Source of the DNA: Perkinsus olseni
Lineage: Eukaryota; Perkinsozoa; Perkinsida; Perkinsidae
Assembly: GCA_013115135.1 (NCBI GenBank)
Contig: JABANP010000250.1
Location: 1 to 64,000, forward strand
Length of the DNA stretch: 64,000 nt
Reading direction: 5' to 3'
Positions 10,533 to 23,161 of this stretch are shown here, piece by piece. Below the pieces are notes generated by a model that was not told the origin of the DNA, searched no databases, and worked only from the letters and a program-made list of their open reading frames with translations. Within the stretch, counting starts at the first letter, position 1. Every line of letters starts with the position of its first letter. Position numbers and translations under genes: made by a program.

Positions 10533-11054
10533 TCATTCTTTTTTCATTGTCATTTCGGTAAATCTCAATATTATGACATCAGTCTTGTTGTGTTGCTCAA
10601 AGTACCCCTGCTGAGAAGCTCATTTTGTTTCTTGCATACTTCAACCTAAGTCAACTTCAATGATCGACGAATGCGCGCCGTCAGCTCTGTGATGGAGCGA
10701 GTCAGCTACGGGCCCAACGCCGTCGGCGGTGTAGTAAGAATGGCTACTTGACGATGAACTCCGTGCTGCCCATCGTCTTGTGCATGCGTTCAAAGCTAAC
10801 ACTGTTTAGGATTTATATATTGAGGACCGTGGAGGAATAGCAAGAATGCAAGATCCTGTAGTCTTGTCATTAACTATTCTCATTACACATTTATACAGTC
10901 ACTTATTATCAGAGGCTCTGCGACAAGTCAGGAGAGGTCGGTTACTGAAGTGCCCAAACTCCCGACTAGAACGAAGTGAAAAGACTCTACGCTGTGCCCG
11001 AATGCTGCGGCCACCACCGGGCTGTCAACACAAAATATCGGTCAACGAAAAAAA
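10533..11054. other. Convergent intergenic region
   Basis: Between the small secretory gene (+) and the F-box/LRR gene (-). It holds a family A half element near 10630 (TTTCTTGCATACTTCAACCT) and no convincing exon. Confidence 0.6.
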
Positions 11055-14000
11055 TCATATAACATCGTCTTCGGACACCTAGAAGCATTGAGATATTAAA
11101 AACGCCGGGGTCGCAGATTCCTACCAAACCGGAGAGGGCGTCGTCATCAGACACGTCCACGGTGGGGTCGAAGTCTTGATCGTCCTCATCGTCACTCTGA
11201 AATTCTTGATTTTGCAACTGCCATATGGGATTCCTGAGAGAAAAAAAACTTCGCTCCGCTGGAATTTCGTGGCGCGCGGTAATACCGGCTCATCATTTCC
11301 CGCAATTCAGTTTGTTCTCGTTCGACTTCACTTTCTGTCACCTCTAGTGCCTTACCTCGCCGAAGCCTGACATGAAGTATCTTAGCTCGACCCATGAAAG
11401 ATACAGAATAAGTCGGGATGGTCACCGTCACCTCTTAGGGACACTGTCATCTCCTCCGACAAGGGCCGTCATTCCTATCTGCAAGTCCTACGTTGAAGCA
11501 CCCTGAACCTTTCACTGCGCCACGAAATTATTCACCCACCGGGTTGCCATCATCTTCATCGTCATCGTCGGAGCTGCCGAGCCCATTGGGGGTGCCGATC
11601 GACGCCGCGCCATCTTCGACCTCGGATACGCTTTCGTCCGACCCACAGTCCGCCACCAGCGAACCTACCGACCTCAGGATGAGGTGATTGAGGAATTGAG
11701 GATCGCTGTCAACTGATCGATTTCGGTTATCAGCACGCGTGCACATAATTCCCCCTCGGAAGGCCTTCATCAGTTCCGTTGCCTACTGATGTCGTTGGCT
11801 GATAGCAACGCGAAGTTGCGCGACTCACAGCCAACGCTGTGCAAGTTGCAATTTATAATCGCAGGTTAATACACCAACAGTAATCGATTCTAGTAGACAA
11901 TGCCAAACTGTCACCGGCGTTGATGGCGAGATAGCTGAGTCGAGAAGACATTCTTGCCCGTGAGCAAAAGCGTATCTTTTGGCTTCGTCATGAGCAAGGA
12001 TGTTCGACCTCCTTTCTCACCTGCATCTTCGCCTTCCGGTTCGTCTTCTTGGAAGGAAGTTGATGAACTGGAGCGAACAGAGCGCTGTTGGAAGTCTAAG
12101 ATGCCTTCGGTTGCCTGAGTGGTCGATTAACTGACTTATTCTATATCTTGCATGCTCCGACCTTGGATTCCTCTAGCAAATTAACTGTCCTCTCCACAGC
12201 ATCGGCTACAGACCGGCACGGCCTGTTGCCGGCCAGGGCGAGATGCACCTTCTCAGCCGAAGATTCCGCCCACAACTGGACATATACCATCATCAGCTCG
12301 GGGACGTCCAAATCGATCACCTGATCGATATTGGATGCTCTGCCCCGGAAACTCCGGTCCTGCACACCCACTTCGTCAGTTCCACCGCGCGCCACGAAAT
12401 TAATTTGATTGTCGCTAAGGTCGACGTCGGTAAGCCTCTTCGCCTTGGACAATGCAACGAGGAGAGTAACAAACCTACAACCGTATTAGGGAATAGCAAG
12501 ATTGCAAGATTTCAAGATTTCCTACCCGTATGTGGAAATATAGTTTCCCATGAGACTAAGCGTTTCGAGCGCTGGAAAGCCGCCCGAACTGAGCGACTGA
12601 GCGATCGGATAGACGCCAGAGTCAAACAAGCAATTCTCGTCCAACTCCAAGTGTTTAAGGTTCTGAAAATCGATCACGAAGGCGAGCGCTTTTCACAATG
12701 ACAAGTTACCTGCAATCTTGAACATGTTTGGATGAGGTTGAAAGATACGCCATCGAGGAAGGCGAAGGGAATCTTTTCGATGCAACTTGTAGGTTGATCT
12801 GGAGTAACATCAGAAAAGATACGGGAAATTGTTATATAACGGTAAAAAATCCAAATCGATCAACCGTTTCATCAGATTTACGTGCGATATCTTCACTAAC
12901 AGCAGTAACAAAGTCCAAGCAAGGATTCCCCGAGCTGAGCCGGCGATCGTCAAAATGCTTCGTCGACTCGCAGCCGACCTTCTGGAGGGCACCCAGATGA
13001 CATTCGGTCATAACCTGCGTTGAGGAATTGCAAGATCGCAAGATTTCAAGATTCCTTACCAGTTTAGTGAGATCCTTGACTCTACCGATCGCACTGATGA
13101 GATTAAGGAGCGCGTTTGAGTATTGGCCGATATACACCCGATCGACCGCCTCCGACGTCGAACGCTTCCTTTTGGGGACTCTACCATCAGTCGCTGAAGC
13201 GGAGTGAAAAAAGCTTGCCCTGGGGATCGATCCGGGGACTTTCCGATTACGCACTTACCATGCTGACATCTGGTTAAGTAAACCCTCCTCAGTGCAGAGG
13301 GGGCGAAGACGCATTGCTCGAATCGGAGGACTTGCAACTCGGCGAAGTGGGGCACAATGGATGAGAGGAACTGAAGCACGCGTCACTTCGTCTAACCTGT
13401 TTCGTATCTTCCACGCTTCAACATAAGATACGCCGATTCTTTCGGGCGAGTTGACACATATTTTAGCAAAGATTCACAGAAAAGATTTTCCGGAAACTTC
13501 CCGCTTCTGTTTTTTCTTACATGTACAAAAGAAGGTCCCAGTTGGCATCGCTCAAAGATGAGGCAGCGAACTCTACTAGAAGTTGATCGTCTGAGTGGCT
13601 CCACCAGCCTCAACCAACACTCTCGACCTCTCTGAGAATGGATATCGGTCAAACTGGCTCTATCTTGACCTATTTTGTATCTCACCATGTCAACCTAAGG
13701 ATGCGCATTCCAAAGTCTGACTTACAATATTCCGAACTGACAGGTTCTTCAAATTAGCGTAATCTCCTAGTCGGCGAAAACTACACTCGTTGGCGTCTGT
13801 CAACTGAAACCCGGAAAATATTAAACCTGAATCGCTTCGCTCCGCTCAGAAATCAGAAAACTTACAGGATTTTTCGGGTCATCCATAAAATCACGGTAAT
13901 CCTCCTGAGCAAGTGTACCGTTGAGAACCCGTGGGAAGGAGTAGGGGTCAACGCCGATCATATATCTGAGGTCCCGGGTTCGATCCCTGGCAGGGTCAAC

Positions 14001-15102
14001 TCGCGATATTCCCCCAAAAAATTGCGGAGCGAGCGAAGCGAGCGGAGCATATACTGTCACTTCTGCGTTTTTTGTGCGTTCGTTCGTTCGTTCAAATTAT
14101 CTCTCCACGATTATGTCGATTCAACTCGCGAGACACATAACATTCGAAAGCACGCGGTTTGTGTATTCTATAAAAAATACGGAATCGCTCTTATCCCTGT
14201 TCTACCGAGCAAAACCGTCGTGGACCGTTGTAGATGAACTCGAAAAAATACGGAAAAAGCCCAGGCTGGGGTTCGAACCCGAGACTTTGTCCCGAGCTCC
14301 GCTTTTTTCGTTACGAAGGCCTAGTCACCACTTCCCTCAACCGAGATGCATTCTACTGAAGCATTGAATGACGAAATATCTTGAAAACTCGGGAAAACAA
14401 ATTTCCGATTTCCAGCTCACCTCCCGAGAGTTCCGCTTGACTCCGTCGTTGTCGCAGAGGCGTCAAAAGTAACGCTTTCGATAGCATCTCGGACTAAATC
14501 TGAGAAAAACAAAAATGCCGGGCGTGGGGATCGAACCCGGGCGGAGACTTACTGCAGAGCTTTCGGCAAGTCGGTGAGACTTGAGAGCACCTGAGGAAGT
14601 AAGACCAAGAATCGAGGTGATACGGAGGTTGAAGTCCGGCGTGTGTGCGGGGGCGTTTACCAACCACTAAAATCGAGTGACAGAATCTCTGCCTTTCAAA
14701 AGAATTTTTGATCATAAATTTCTGGGGAATTCTCGGAAATTTTTTCGCTATTTTCTCCAATCTGAATCGACTCACAGCTGCTCCTTCGGAAGGTAGCTGA
14801 ATATCTGCAACCAAGCGTCATGATTGAGGTCGGGCATCAAGTATAACTGGTGGGAGTATCTTAGGTTGACCCCTGAAAGATACGAATATATGCCGGTATT
14901 CACCATGGCTACCGCCGCCAAATTTACGAATTGGGACGAACAGCCGCGGACTGGACCCCGAGAAATACCCACCTGCACTCAGCGAGGCTGAGTTAACTGC
15001 CACACAAAACCATAAGTATCTCAGAAAACTCACAAGAGCATTGAAGATCGCCAAGTTGTTCTTGGTACAACCCGGAGATCTACGGTAACCTAGGCTGACC
15101 AT
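11055..15102 (-). CDS. F-box and leucine-rich-repeat protein with acidic tail
   Basis: Likely substrate-recruiting subunit of an SCF-type ubiquitin ligase, inferred from F-box plus LRRs. F-box: LNHDAWLQIFSYLPKEQL (exon 14776-14837) continuing LCSQVSPTCRKLCS (14553-14590). Further exons: 14421-14499, 13866-13965, 13726-13803, 13521-13631, 13259-13370, 13060-13193, 12882-13014, 12710-12798, 12526-12662, about 12170-12474, then 11540-11705, 11432-11487, 11286-11366, 11125-11233, 11055-11078 (TGA). LRR consensus is clear in NLKHLELDENCLF and RLTDVDLSDNQI. The last 100 residues are Asp/Glu-rich. The start is either ATG 15102, through an intron holding a family A copy, or ATG 14837. The region 11706-12170 is not resolved. 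Intron 13015-13059 is a 45-nt family D type and 14500-14552 a tRNA 3'-half type. Confidence 0.75.
13015..13059 (-). repeat. 45-nt intron made of family D motif
   Basis: On the minus strand the intron reads GTAAGGAATCTTGAAATCTT, then GCGATCTTGCAATTCCTCAA, then CGCAG. The same AATCTTGAAATCTTGCAATC block forms the intron at 12475-12525 and recurs at 1320-1350, 20205-20235, 31385-31410 and 49914. Confidence 0.85.
14255..14350 (-). repeat. tRNA-derived repeat, copy 1
   Basis: Read on the minus strand it has a T-arm TCTCGGGTTCGAACCCCAG ending CCTGGGC and an upstream GTAACGAAAAAAGCGGAGCT block. A second, diverged copy lies at 35820-35910 with the same order of parts, so this is a dispersed tRNA-derived repeat rather than a working tRNA. 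It sits in an F-box gene intron. Confidence 0.6.
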
Positions 15103-16400
15103 GGCAACTCTGTCGAGACACTATTTCCGGCAAGAATGCGAAAAATTTCTACATTATTTGCAAGGAAGTGGTCCGAAACAGGAGAGAAATACAAACTGCT
15201 GCTCTGAGACGGCAGCGAGTGGTCAAGGCAGTCCGAATATTCTTTGCCGGCTCCCGCGTCCGGGAGCGCAGAGTGGATGCCCATCCTCTACGCGTGCAGC
15301 AGTCAGTCCCAGTGTGGCTGACACAATGAAAATTTTCATCTTTCTGTTCGAAATTTTCAAAAATGTTCGAACATATAACAGAATCTATTTTTCTGTTCAA
15401 ATGCGGAAAGCGCGCGTCCGAAGAGAAAAATTGAAAAAATGGCTGTTCTTTGAGCGAATTTGGGGCATTTTCATGAATATTTTCTGCCACAATATTGCGG
15501 TCTAACCGACTAATCATTAGTCACTAATGTACGGCGGAGCTCCGAGCTATACAGTATCACCGTGCACTGTGTAGATTCCGGGTGTCAGTGCTTGTGCTCA
15601 AGTCAAACAGAGTTGTATTTGACACGACTTGATTTCGGGGGAGCTGAACTCCCGATCCGGGAGTCTCGGAGTTTAAAGAGACCCGGACAACAAGGCCTGC
15701 ACCTTTCGTCCAACTTCTGCACTATGAAGAAAATTCGCGAAAAACAACAGCTGCCCCGGCCTAGGTCGTGAGATATGGGATATTCACGTCGTGCATTTCA
15801 CGACATGAATTTCCTGTTGATAAACCTGATAATTATCTCGGAGACAAGGCCATACGTTGCTGTGATATCCTGTGTTCATGCGTAGCTAGCTTGTTGCGCG
15901 ACGCGCATGATACTGTACGACTTGCGCAGATGGACGGTCACCTACCGGCAGTAGGCTTAGCCTACTAGGCTACCGCCGAGCACCAACGGTTCTAATTTAG
16001 AGCGCTTGCTGGACTAAGAAGGATTGGCAAAGCCTATAAATCTCGTTCACTCAGTACTGCTCCTATGGAGTGTCGAAACGTCGCTGATATCGTGATGGCC
16101 GATATTGATTTATCCTAAATCTGCGACTTGAGTACCCTGGTTCCGGGAGATTTCTGCATTTTCGTCCCTATTTTTCCGTAAATTTTCTATTTTTTCTTAT
16201 TTTTCTTTTCTTTCCGTCGAAAATTTTCAAGCGAAAACTTTCCACAATTTATTCTGTCCGTCAGCCACACTGGTCAGTCCCGAATCCAGAGGTAGAATCG
16301 GGCTCACCCGCGGCTTCGGTCAGTACGTCGGGCGGGATTAATCGTCTCAGTAGATTCTGTATATTGCTCGATATGGAACTACCGTGGACTACGCTCTTGT
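15103..16400. other. Region with no supported gene
   Basis: Between the F-box gene start and the decayed secreted-family copy. Only short open frames without family resemblance occur. AT-rich stretches near 15330-15490 and 16140-16250 share a TTTTC-rich style with introns elsewhere, so undetected exons cannot be excluded. Confidence 0.5.
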
Positions 16401-16429
16401 GTGAGCTGTTACGAGTCGTAACAGCTCAC
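16401..16429. repeat. Perfect 14-bp hairpin
   Basis: GTGAGCTGTTACGA, one G, then TCGTAACAGCTCAC form a perfect 14-bp inverted repeat with a one-base loop. The left arm is part of a longer block (ACGCTCTTGTGTGAGCTGTT) that recurs near 18040-18060 without the right arm. Confidence 0.85.
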
Positions 16430-16665
16430 CCAAGAGTCGTAACTTACGACACCAGCATCCCTCAGTGTTGTGCCAATGTATCGGGTGACATCAGGAAATA
16501 GTCTGTCGAGGCATGTCGTTCAAGGTGGAAGTGTCGCATTTCGAGCACAGCGGAGCGAAGCGCTTCACTCAGTACCCGAAGGTTTTTTTCGAGCGTTCTA
16601 TTTTCCGGGCGAGCGAGATTGCCAGGCCCCATGGTGCTACAGTACAGTATCCTAAGTCTCTTATA

Positions 16666-17471
16666 ATGAAGTGGGCAGCCGCAGTCGGGCTTGTCGTCGT
16701 CGTGGCGACGTCCGTGGTCGATGAGAAGCTGAACTTGAAGCCTGTAGTGCGTTTACAACGTCTTCGGTGGGAGGACAACTCGGATGCGACCGCAGTCGGG
16801 AAGAAAAGGCGATCTCCCCAAAGATAAGTTTGTTAAGAGTGGTGCGGTATCGCATGGGAAAATGAGCCTCGGCCAGAAGGTCTGCAGAAAACTACTCCAG
16901 CAGTCTGGATGGATGAGAAGCTACGGATGACACCGGTGGTGCGTCTGGAGAATCTAAGGTTGAAGCGCGCCTTAGACGGAAATATAGATTCCACTGGGAC
17001 CGAGAAAAATGAGGAGCCGAGGCTCGCCCAAGAGGAAAGACGGGGAAAAGATATGCCTTCTCCCAAGAGGCCTCGTTCGTCGTCCGACCAGCCGTCCACA
17101 AGCCATGGAGAGAACACACAATTACCATCACTGGTTGAGGAAATATTCGGGACACTGGTATTCGGTCATCGGCATCAACCTCGAGATCTCTCAAGATTTC
17201 GCAGCCAAATTTGAGTTCACGAGTCTCGCGTCCAGGGGAGAGCAAGTCTACTGGTTGGATGAGGATGGAGAGAGTCCCTCTGGAGAGCTCCGAATGCTTT
17301 GAGCTGAGGGACTACGCTATTAGCGATGAGAAGGTGTTCGACTGGGCTTCGAGGATGGCCAGCTACCGATTCTCCGCGGGTCCGAAGCTCGTGGACATCT
17401 ACTCGCCTTCCGAGTCGGGAGTGGAGGTCGCCATTGGTGGAGAGATGGTGAAATTAGAGCGTGTAGGATGA
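16666..17471 (+). pseudogene. Decayed member of the MK...SGSGVE secreted-protein family
   Basis: Starts with ATG and a hydrophobic leader (MKWAAAVGLVVVVATSV). The frame then closes at 16827, and later pieces lie in different frames: SPKRPRSSSDQPSTSHGENT at about 17060-17120, and a C-terminus ending GVEVAIGGEMVKLERVG. Compared with the intact copy at 46667-47551 the N-terminal domain is mostly missing and the DEKL...PVVRL segment is present twice. A family A fragment (ATCTAAGGTTGAAGCGCG) sits inside. The 3' flank matches the other copies down to about 17555. Confidence 0.75.
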
Positions 17472-17671
17472 TGATGATGTTCATGTGTCTTTATTATGAT
17501 TGGATGTGGATTGATCGATTGTGTTAAGTCGGAGAGATAGTCCACTACTGATGGGATGAGTCAAGTTGACTCAACTTGAAGTCAAGTTGAGACTGAGACT
17601 TCATGGGTTGTCAGACAACCTAGGCTTCATTGCCAAAGATGTCGATATCACATACTAGAGAACCCAGAGAA

Positions 17672-18070
17672 GGTGCGACTGGGTTTATAGTCCATCGCTC
17701 ACGGTTCTTCCAGCTTAGTTCGACCCTCCCAGATGTGCTCAGTTGGGGGCTTTCTGTAGCCTTGATACGCAATGCAATGAGACAGACTGTCAAGAAGCTC
17801 TCCTCAGGGGTATTTCAACCAGAAAAGCTTTCCTTTCCTCCTGGCGCCAGCTCATCTGGACAGCAAGGGATATCTCAGTTGGCAACAGCGATAGTGTCTC
17901 CACTGACTTCACTGAACCTTCCTGTGTGTGCGGATCACTTTGCGAGCGTCCGCAACTTGTGTTGACCAATACCTTGACCACTTGCTCTCTCGCTCGATTC
18001 CCCAAGCATGATGCTTGATACTGAATCACCATGGACTAGGCTCTTGTGTGAGCTGTTACAACACCCTCAT
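17672..18070 (+). repeat. Dispersed repeat shared with 53750-53960
   Basis: The stretch containing GATGTGCTCAGTTGGGGGCT, CTTGATACGCAATGCAATGA and CAAGAAGCTCTCCTCAGGGG is recognisably repeated near 53795-53880 with scattered substitutions and small indels. No coding potential was recognised in either copy. Confidence 0.6.
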
Positions 18071-19441
18071 CCCTTGTTGAGCCTCAGTCATGGCTTGTTT
18101 TCAGCTTGTTGTAGTAAGATATCACTTTTAATAGCGATTGACACCTCTAGCTTCAATATAGGGTTTATGATGAACTCCCATAGTAATGATAAATCTAGTA
18201 TTATCGTAATATACCATAATGCATTGCGCTGCAAAACATCACAGGTACGCGACAACTGTCGTACTGCCTTCCCGTCATCATGAACCTTCACTTTCAGGAC
18301 GATCGTCGTCGAATTTCCAACTTCTTTTTAGTAAAAAGAAGTTGGAAATTCGAGTAAAAAAGTAAAAGCGGAGTAAAAAGTTTCTACTCCAAGGCAATAG
18401 GGAAACGAGAGTTCCCTGCGAGATTTCCAATCCGGAAAAAAACCACCATAAAATCCGAAAAAGTTTTTACGCCGAAACTTGACAGCTCAACTTCGTTTTG
18501 CGTCTCCACCGAAGAAGGGCCCAAGATCTCTCTCACCTTCCGCGATTCTCTGCGCCCCTACGCCCACTAAAGCAGTGACGGTAATGATACGACGGGAGGG
18601 CAAGTGAACGGCTGTCATCTCGTCAGTTCAAGGAGGGGTTCCAGGAGGACGATCGTAGACAGCCGATAGTGGAACCGCAGGAGAGCGGAAAAGTCAAACA
18701 TCGTCCGCGGCCTTGAACCAATGAATGACGAATTATTCTATCATCCTAATTGGCGATCCGACCATCTCTCACACGAACGTGAGTGCCCTTTTTTACGAGG
18801 CGGCCGCGAGTGTCGATTTCTTATTAACCCAACCTTGCCGCAGCTAGGATGCCTTCTTGGCATATACCCAGAAAGTTCCCGTGCGCCGGAGTGTTCGTTA
18901 ACTCCGATGAAGAGGCTCTGTCGCACGGAAAAGTTTCCATCGGGTTCCACCACCAGACTACGAGACATTCAGAGAGCATAAACCCCAACGGCGTAGATGC
19001 TCGAGCAGACATTTCGCATTTGCACCTCTTCTTCGCCGAGGCGCCCTGACTCTCGTTTGAAGCAACGATCGCTTACGCTGTGCTTACAAGCAGCATAACC
19101 AGGCGTCACTCCGACCTCTAGGGAATCTTCTACCATGATCAACCTAAGATTCCCTCAGCATACTCGGTGAAGTAACGTCTACTACCGCAAGTAGCCTCAC
19201 TCATATCTTTCCATGATCAACCTAAGATACTCTATGACTATACTCGATAGGATCGTCTGTAAACGAGCCTGCGTTCTCTCAATCTCAAAGGCAACGATCC
19301 AGGATCAACTCTAGCCTATCGTAGGAAGGAAGCAACCATTTGCCCGCTACTCGACCTACCCCGTATCTTCCCATGATCAACCTAAGATATCTCGATCAAC
19401 ACAACACCTTCAACCTAAGAAGCTACCCATAAATCTATCAT
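18071..19441. other. Region with no supported gene
   Basis: No exon was supported here. It holds an inverted AAGTTGGAAATTCGA pair near 18315-18355 (a hairpin of CTTCTTTTTAGTAAAAAGAAG type) and three family A right halves near 19145, 19205 and 19370, each reading ATGATCAACCTAAGATA or close to it. These suggest introns of an unrecognised minus- or plus-strand transcript. Confidence 0.45.
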
Positions 19442-22400
19442 TCAATCTTCATCGTGATGGTGATGATGACGTCGGCGCTCGCGGCTGCGCGATCTGTTCC
19501 TTCGGGGCTCTCGACGCTCGCGGTCTCTATCGCGGTCACGACTGAAGAGGAGAAAAAATATACTCGAAAAAAATACAATTATCACTAGCCTGTCTGATCT
19601 AGTCAATAAAAAAACCGAAAGAACTGAAAAATTCTGATTCCTTTTGTTTTCGGAGTGGAAGCTCGAACACGATCGATACCAGACAGGTCGAATATGGTTC
19701 GAAAAAGACTAGAAAGATACGCGAAAAAATCATGAAGATTTAGAAATTTCTGAAACTGAAAAATCACCATTAGTCTGTCTAGTAAATGAAAAAACATCGG
19801 AAAATCTCGAAAATTCTGATTTTTTCCCGTTTTCGGGAAAGCTGTTGACATGAAAAATAGTCCAAAAAAGACGACAGAGCTACGCGAAAAATATCGTCGG
19901 CATTCGCCTTTCTAGCGAGAGGCACGAACCAAAACAGTCACTAGATTCTGACCAAAGATTCGCATCCGTAAGATGCTCTTCCCCATAGGTTAACTTCGAA
20001 GTAAAAGATACCAAACTCAGTGCTGTCATACAAGGTCCCCGGTTCGAATCCTCCCAGCGACATTTTTCCATATTTAACTCACCGTGATTCCCCAGCATCC
20101 TCGTCCCTAGCCCTAGCACGATCTCTATCACGATCTCTCACGCGAGGACCAAACTCATCAAACGGCCTGTGAGGGGGCGGGCCACCATCATCATACCTGA
20201 GCGTTGAGGAATTGCAAGATTGCAAGATTGACCAACATCCACTCACCTAGATCCCTTTCCTTTACCCTTGCCCCAGCTGGACTCGTACGGAGGTGGTCCA
20301 CCGTATCTGGGCGAAATCATCCAAGCTGGGACAAATTTACCCAATTTTCGTGAAAATTTCTCTCACAAATAAACGCTCATCCCTCGTAATCCACACTGTC
20401 ACTTCTCTCCCTCCCCCAAGACAATCCAACCAACGAAGACTCGAGCCTGCAATCCCGTCGACGATCGCACAGTTGTGGTTGAATCGCTCAGGCCGTCGAA
20501 CGACAGCGGCAAAATTCCGCGCAAACATCCGTAAAAATTATCTCTTCCACGCACAAAAAATGACTGATGACAGCAACATCTCCGTGAAGGGCAAAAGCGT
20601 CAGCACAGAAAGATGCCGCTGATTTTGTAATACAAGAGCCAAGCTAAGATACTCCTGCAACATTTCCGTTATTAACGATACCACATTTCCACCAAATCCC
20701 GTAATCTATTACCCCTTTCTGCCCTTCCCAAAGTCGTCCATGCCCCATCTCGGTGGCGGTCCTCCCTTTCCTTTTCCCTTCCCTTTGCCATAGCCATCAT
20801 CAAACATCATACCACCTTTTCCCTTACCCCAAGATGACATCCTCGGCGGGTACCCGGAGTCCCATTCGGGCGGGCCAAATGGCGACGGCGGAGGACCGCC
20901 CGGCGGACCCTTCTTAGACTTCGGTTTGGCAATCCTGAAGAAATATCTTTCATGCTCGACCTTCACAGGTAGAGCTCAGGAAACTAATGATACTGGTATC
21001 ATACTCATATTTTCACCGCTGCCACACAGCAGCCATTGAAAAAATAAAATTCAGTAAACTTTTCCTAGAAAATCCGAAAAAAATTTTTGGAAAATCTATT
21101 CGATCTGCCTAGCTTACGTGAAACTACCAAATCCCCTTGTCAAGTCGCTAAGATCGATTATAAACCTGATACTCATCACAAAGATACTCAAGAGTACTTT
21201 AATGATGCTTATCATTGACAACCTCGGCGACAACAATTATACGCAACCAAACCCCGCCCTCTTCTATCACCTTCCACTTCCCCGTCCACCGCCCATCCGG
21301 CGAGGTATCCATCCCGAAACCGTCCTGCCTCGCTCTACATCAACGAGGACTCGGCGCCCGTCGATTTTGATACCATCAGCCTAACGGTAACGAAAAATAG
21401 GGGAGAATTTCGTGGCGCGCGACGTACGTTTTTGTAAGCTTGCTTGAGGCTGCCTTCGTTGTCATATTCGATAAAAGCATATCCGCGACTTCTACCTTCC
21501 TTATCATGGACGATGGTAACCTGAAGATACCAAAAATTACCGCGCGCCACAAAATTGGACCAGTCGCATATCTTTCGTCTCGATCATACGCCAGCTCAAC
21601 CTCAAAGATATGTCCCGAGAAGCGTAACCAGGTGAGTATCTTTGCGCACAGCGAAGAATCTTACCTTTCGTATCGGACCATATTCCCCAAAGATGTGCTG
21701 CAGTTGCTTCTCCGTCGTCTCATACGCGACTCTCGCAACGAAGAGAGTTTTGAAGGGATCCCCAGATACCTGACAAAGTGGAGAATCTTCTTGCGCACAG
21801 CGAAGATTTCAAGATAGGTCCCCGGTTCGAATCCCCCCGGTTACTTTATCATTATTCTGAGGCTTATAGTCCGCTCGTAGACGTTCAATCAACTCCTCGT
21901 ATCTGAACAGGAATTCATCCTGGACACCCAACGACCCCGGTTCGATCCCGACCCCGGGCATCTCACTATATCAACAAAAATTAAGTCTGCACCCTTGCAC
22001 CAGTCAGCTCAACCATAATTTCTCGCTGTCATTGACAGCAACTCCGGCTTAGAAGTTTCAATTTTCTGCTTCCCATCCTCGGTTAGGCTAGCGGGAATTA
22101 GCCACAACACCACCGATGGCTGGCCGGGTGTAATATCGGGCTACTCACAGCTCGCGTTTTATAGTACACAAAGTGTCCACAAGACGCTAATACCAACTTT
22201 TTCACAACTAATTCAAAATCTCACGACGGCAGCCCAAAGAACCACGTCGACTCAGCAGCCTCTCGGTCGTTCACATCCCAAACCAGATCGGGAAGGGACA
22301 AAATTGCATCCTGCAGTCGACAACATAAGCAATTTTGCGTTAACCACGGGTCCACATAAGATACGAAATTTCGATTACGATAACGGCTCGCGAGAGAGCG

Positions 22401-23161
22401 AAAGCTCATCTACAACGTCCGGTGTTCCACCGAAGAATCCAAGCTCGATCACGGGTGAAGGCGGGCGAGGTCGCCTATGTAATTTACGTAAGGTAAAGAT
22501 ACTCGACAAGAGGAGTCCAGTTGGTTCAACTCTCTCAAGTGCGATTCTACCAAACGTATCGGTAGGCGTCGGCCGGCGGCAATGAATTCCGAAAGAGCCT
22601 CCCTCGGAGGGAGACGAGGGAATTTAACACTCTCACGATGATGAGCGCTCGATTGATCGACTAGGATAAGTGTTTCGACTCTCTCAAGAGAGGTCCCGCG
22701 ATCGATCCCCGCGTAGTACTTTTCCTTCTTCTCCTTAGCTTTCCGTTTCTTCCGTTCCAAAGGCGTCTCGTTGTGCTCACGTTCCGGCGGCTCACCACCT
22801 TCGAAGCAGTCGACAAAATCCGCCAAACCTGATAAGAGCGAGTGACTCGGAATATCTAAGGTTGAAGCGTGCAGGATGCAGAGAAGGTCGCATTGCAGCA
22901 TTGAGTCTCGCTAGGGCATCCAAGGTTGCAGACGGTAAGAAACGGAATAGAATCATTTTCAATCGTTAAATATCCCTCTCTGATCTCAGAAATATCTTGA
23001 GGTTCACCTTGAAAGATACAAAATAGGTCAAGATCGAGCCCCTCACCTGTCAAGTGATGAGCAGTCACCGGCGCCTTGCGTATCTGCGGCTTCTCATACG
23101 CTTGCGGCGGCCTCGGGCAAAAGAGCGCCAGCAAGTGCGGAGGCATCCCCTGAGCACTCAT
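19442..23161 (-). CDS. SNRNP70: U1 small nuclear ribonucleoprotein 70 kDa (U1-70K)
   Basis: RNA-binding core protein of U1 snRNP, which recognises 5' splice sites. N-terminal exon 23047-23161 begins [20 protein letters not shown] as in U1-70K, and exon 22713-22828 carries the basic helix ([18 protein letters not shown]). The RRM spans 21845-21902, 21665-21769 (RNP2 [10 protein letters not shown]), 21428-21520 (RNP1 RGYAFIEY) and 21271-21380 ([14 protein letters not shown] and GGGRGSG). The tail is Gly/Lys-rich (exon about 20709-20950), then RD-rich ([14 protein letters not shown]) and ends in an RS/His stretch with TGA at 19442-19444. Exon 22713-22828 appears to end at a GC donor. The part between 21903 and 22712 is unresolved; a [20 protein letters not shown] frame at about 22220-22310 may be an exon. 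Introns include a 47-nt family B type (21381-21427). Confidence 0.9.

Noticed and set aside
10870..11054. Possible exon or RNA gene after the F-box stop
   Set aside because: No splice-compatible frame or stable structure recognised.
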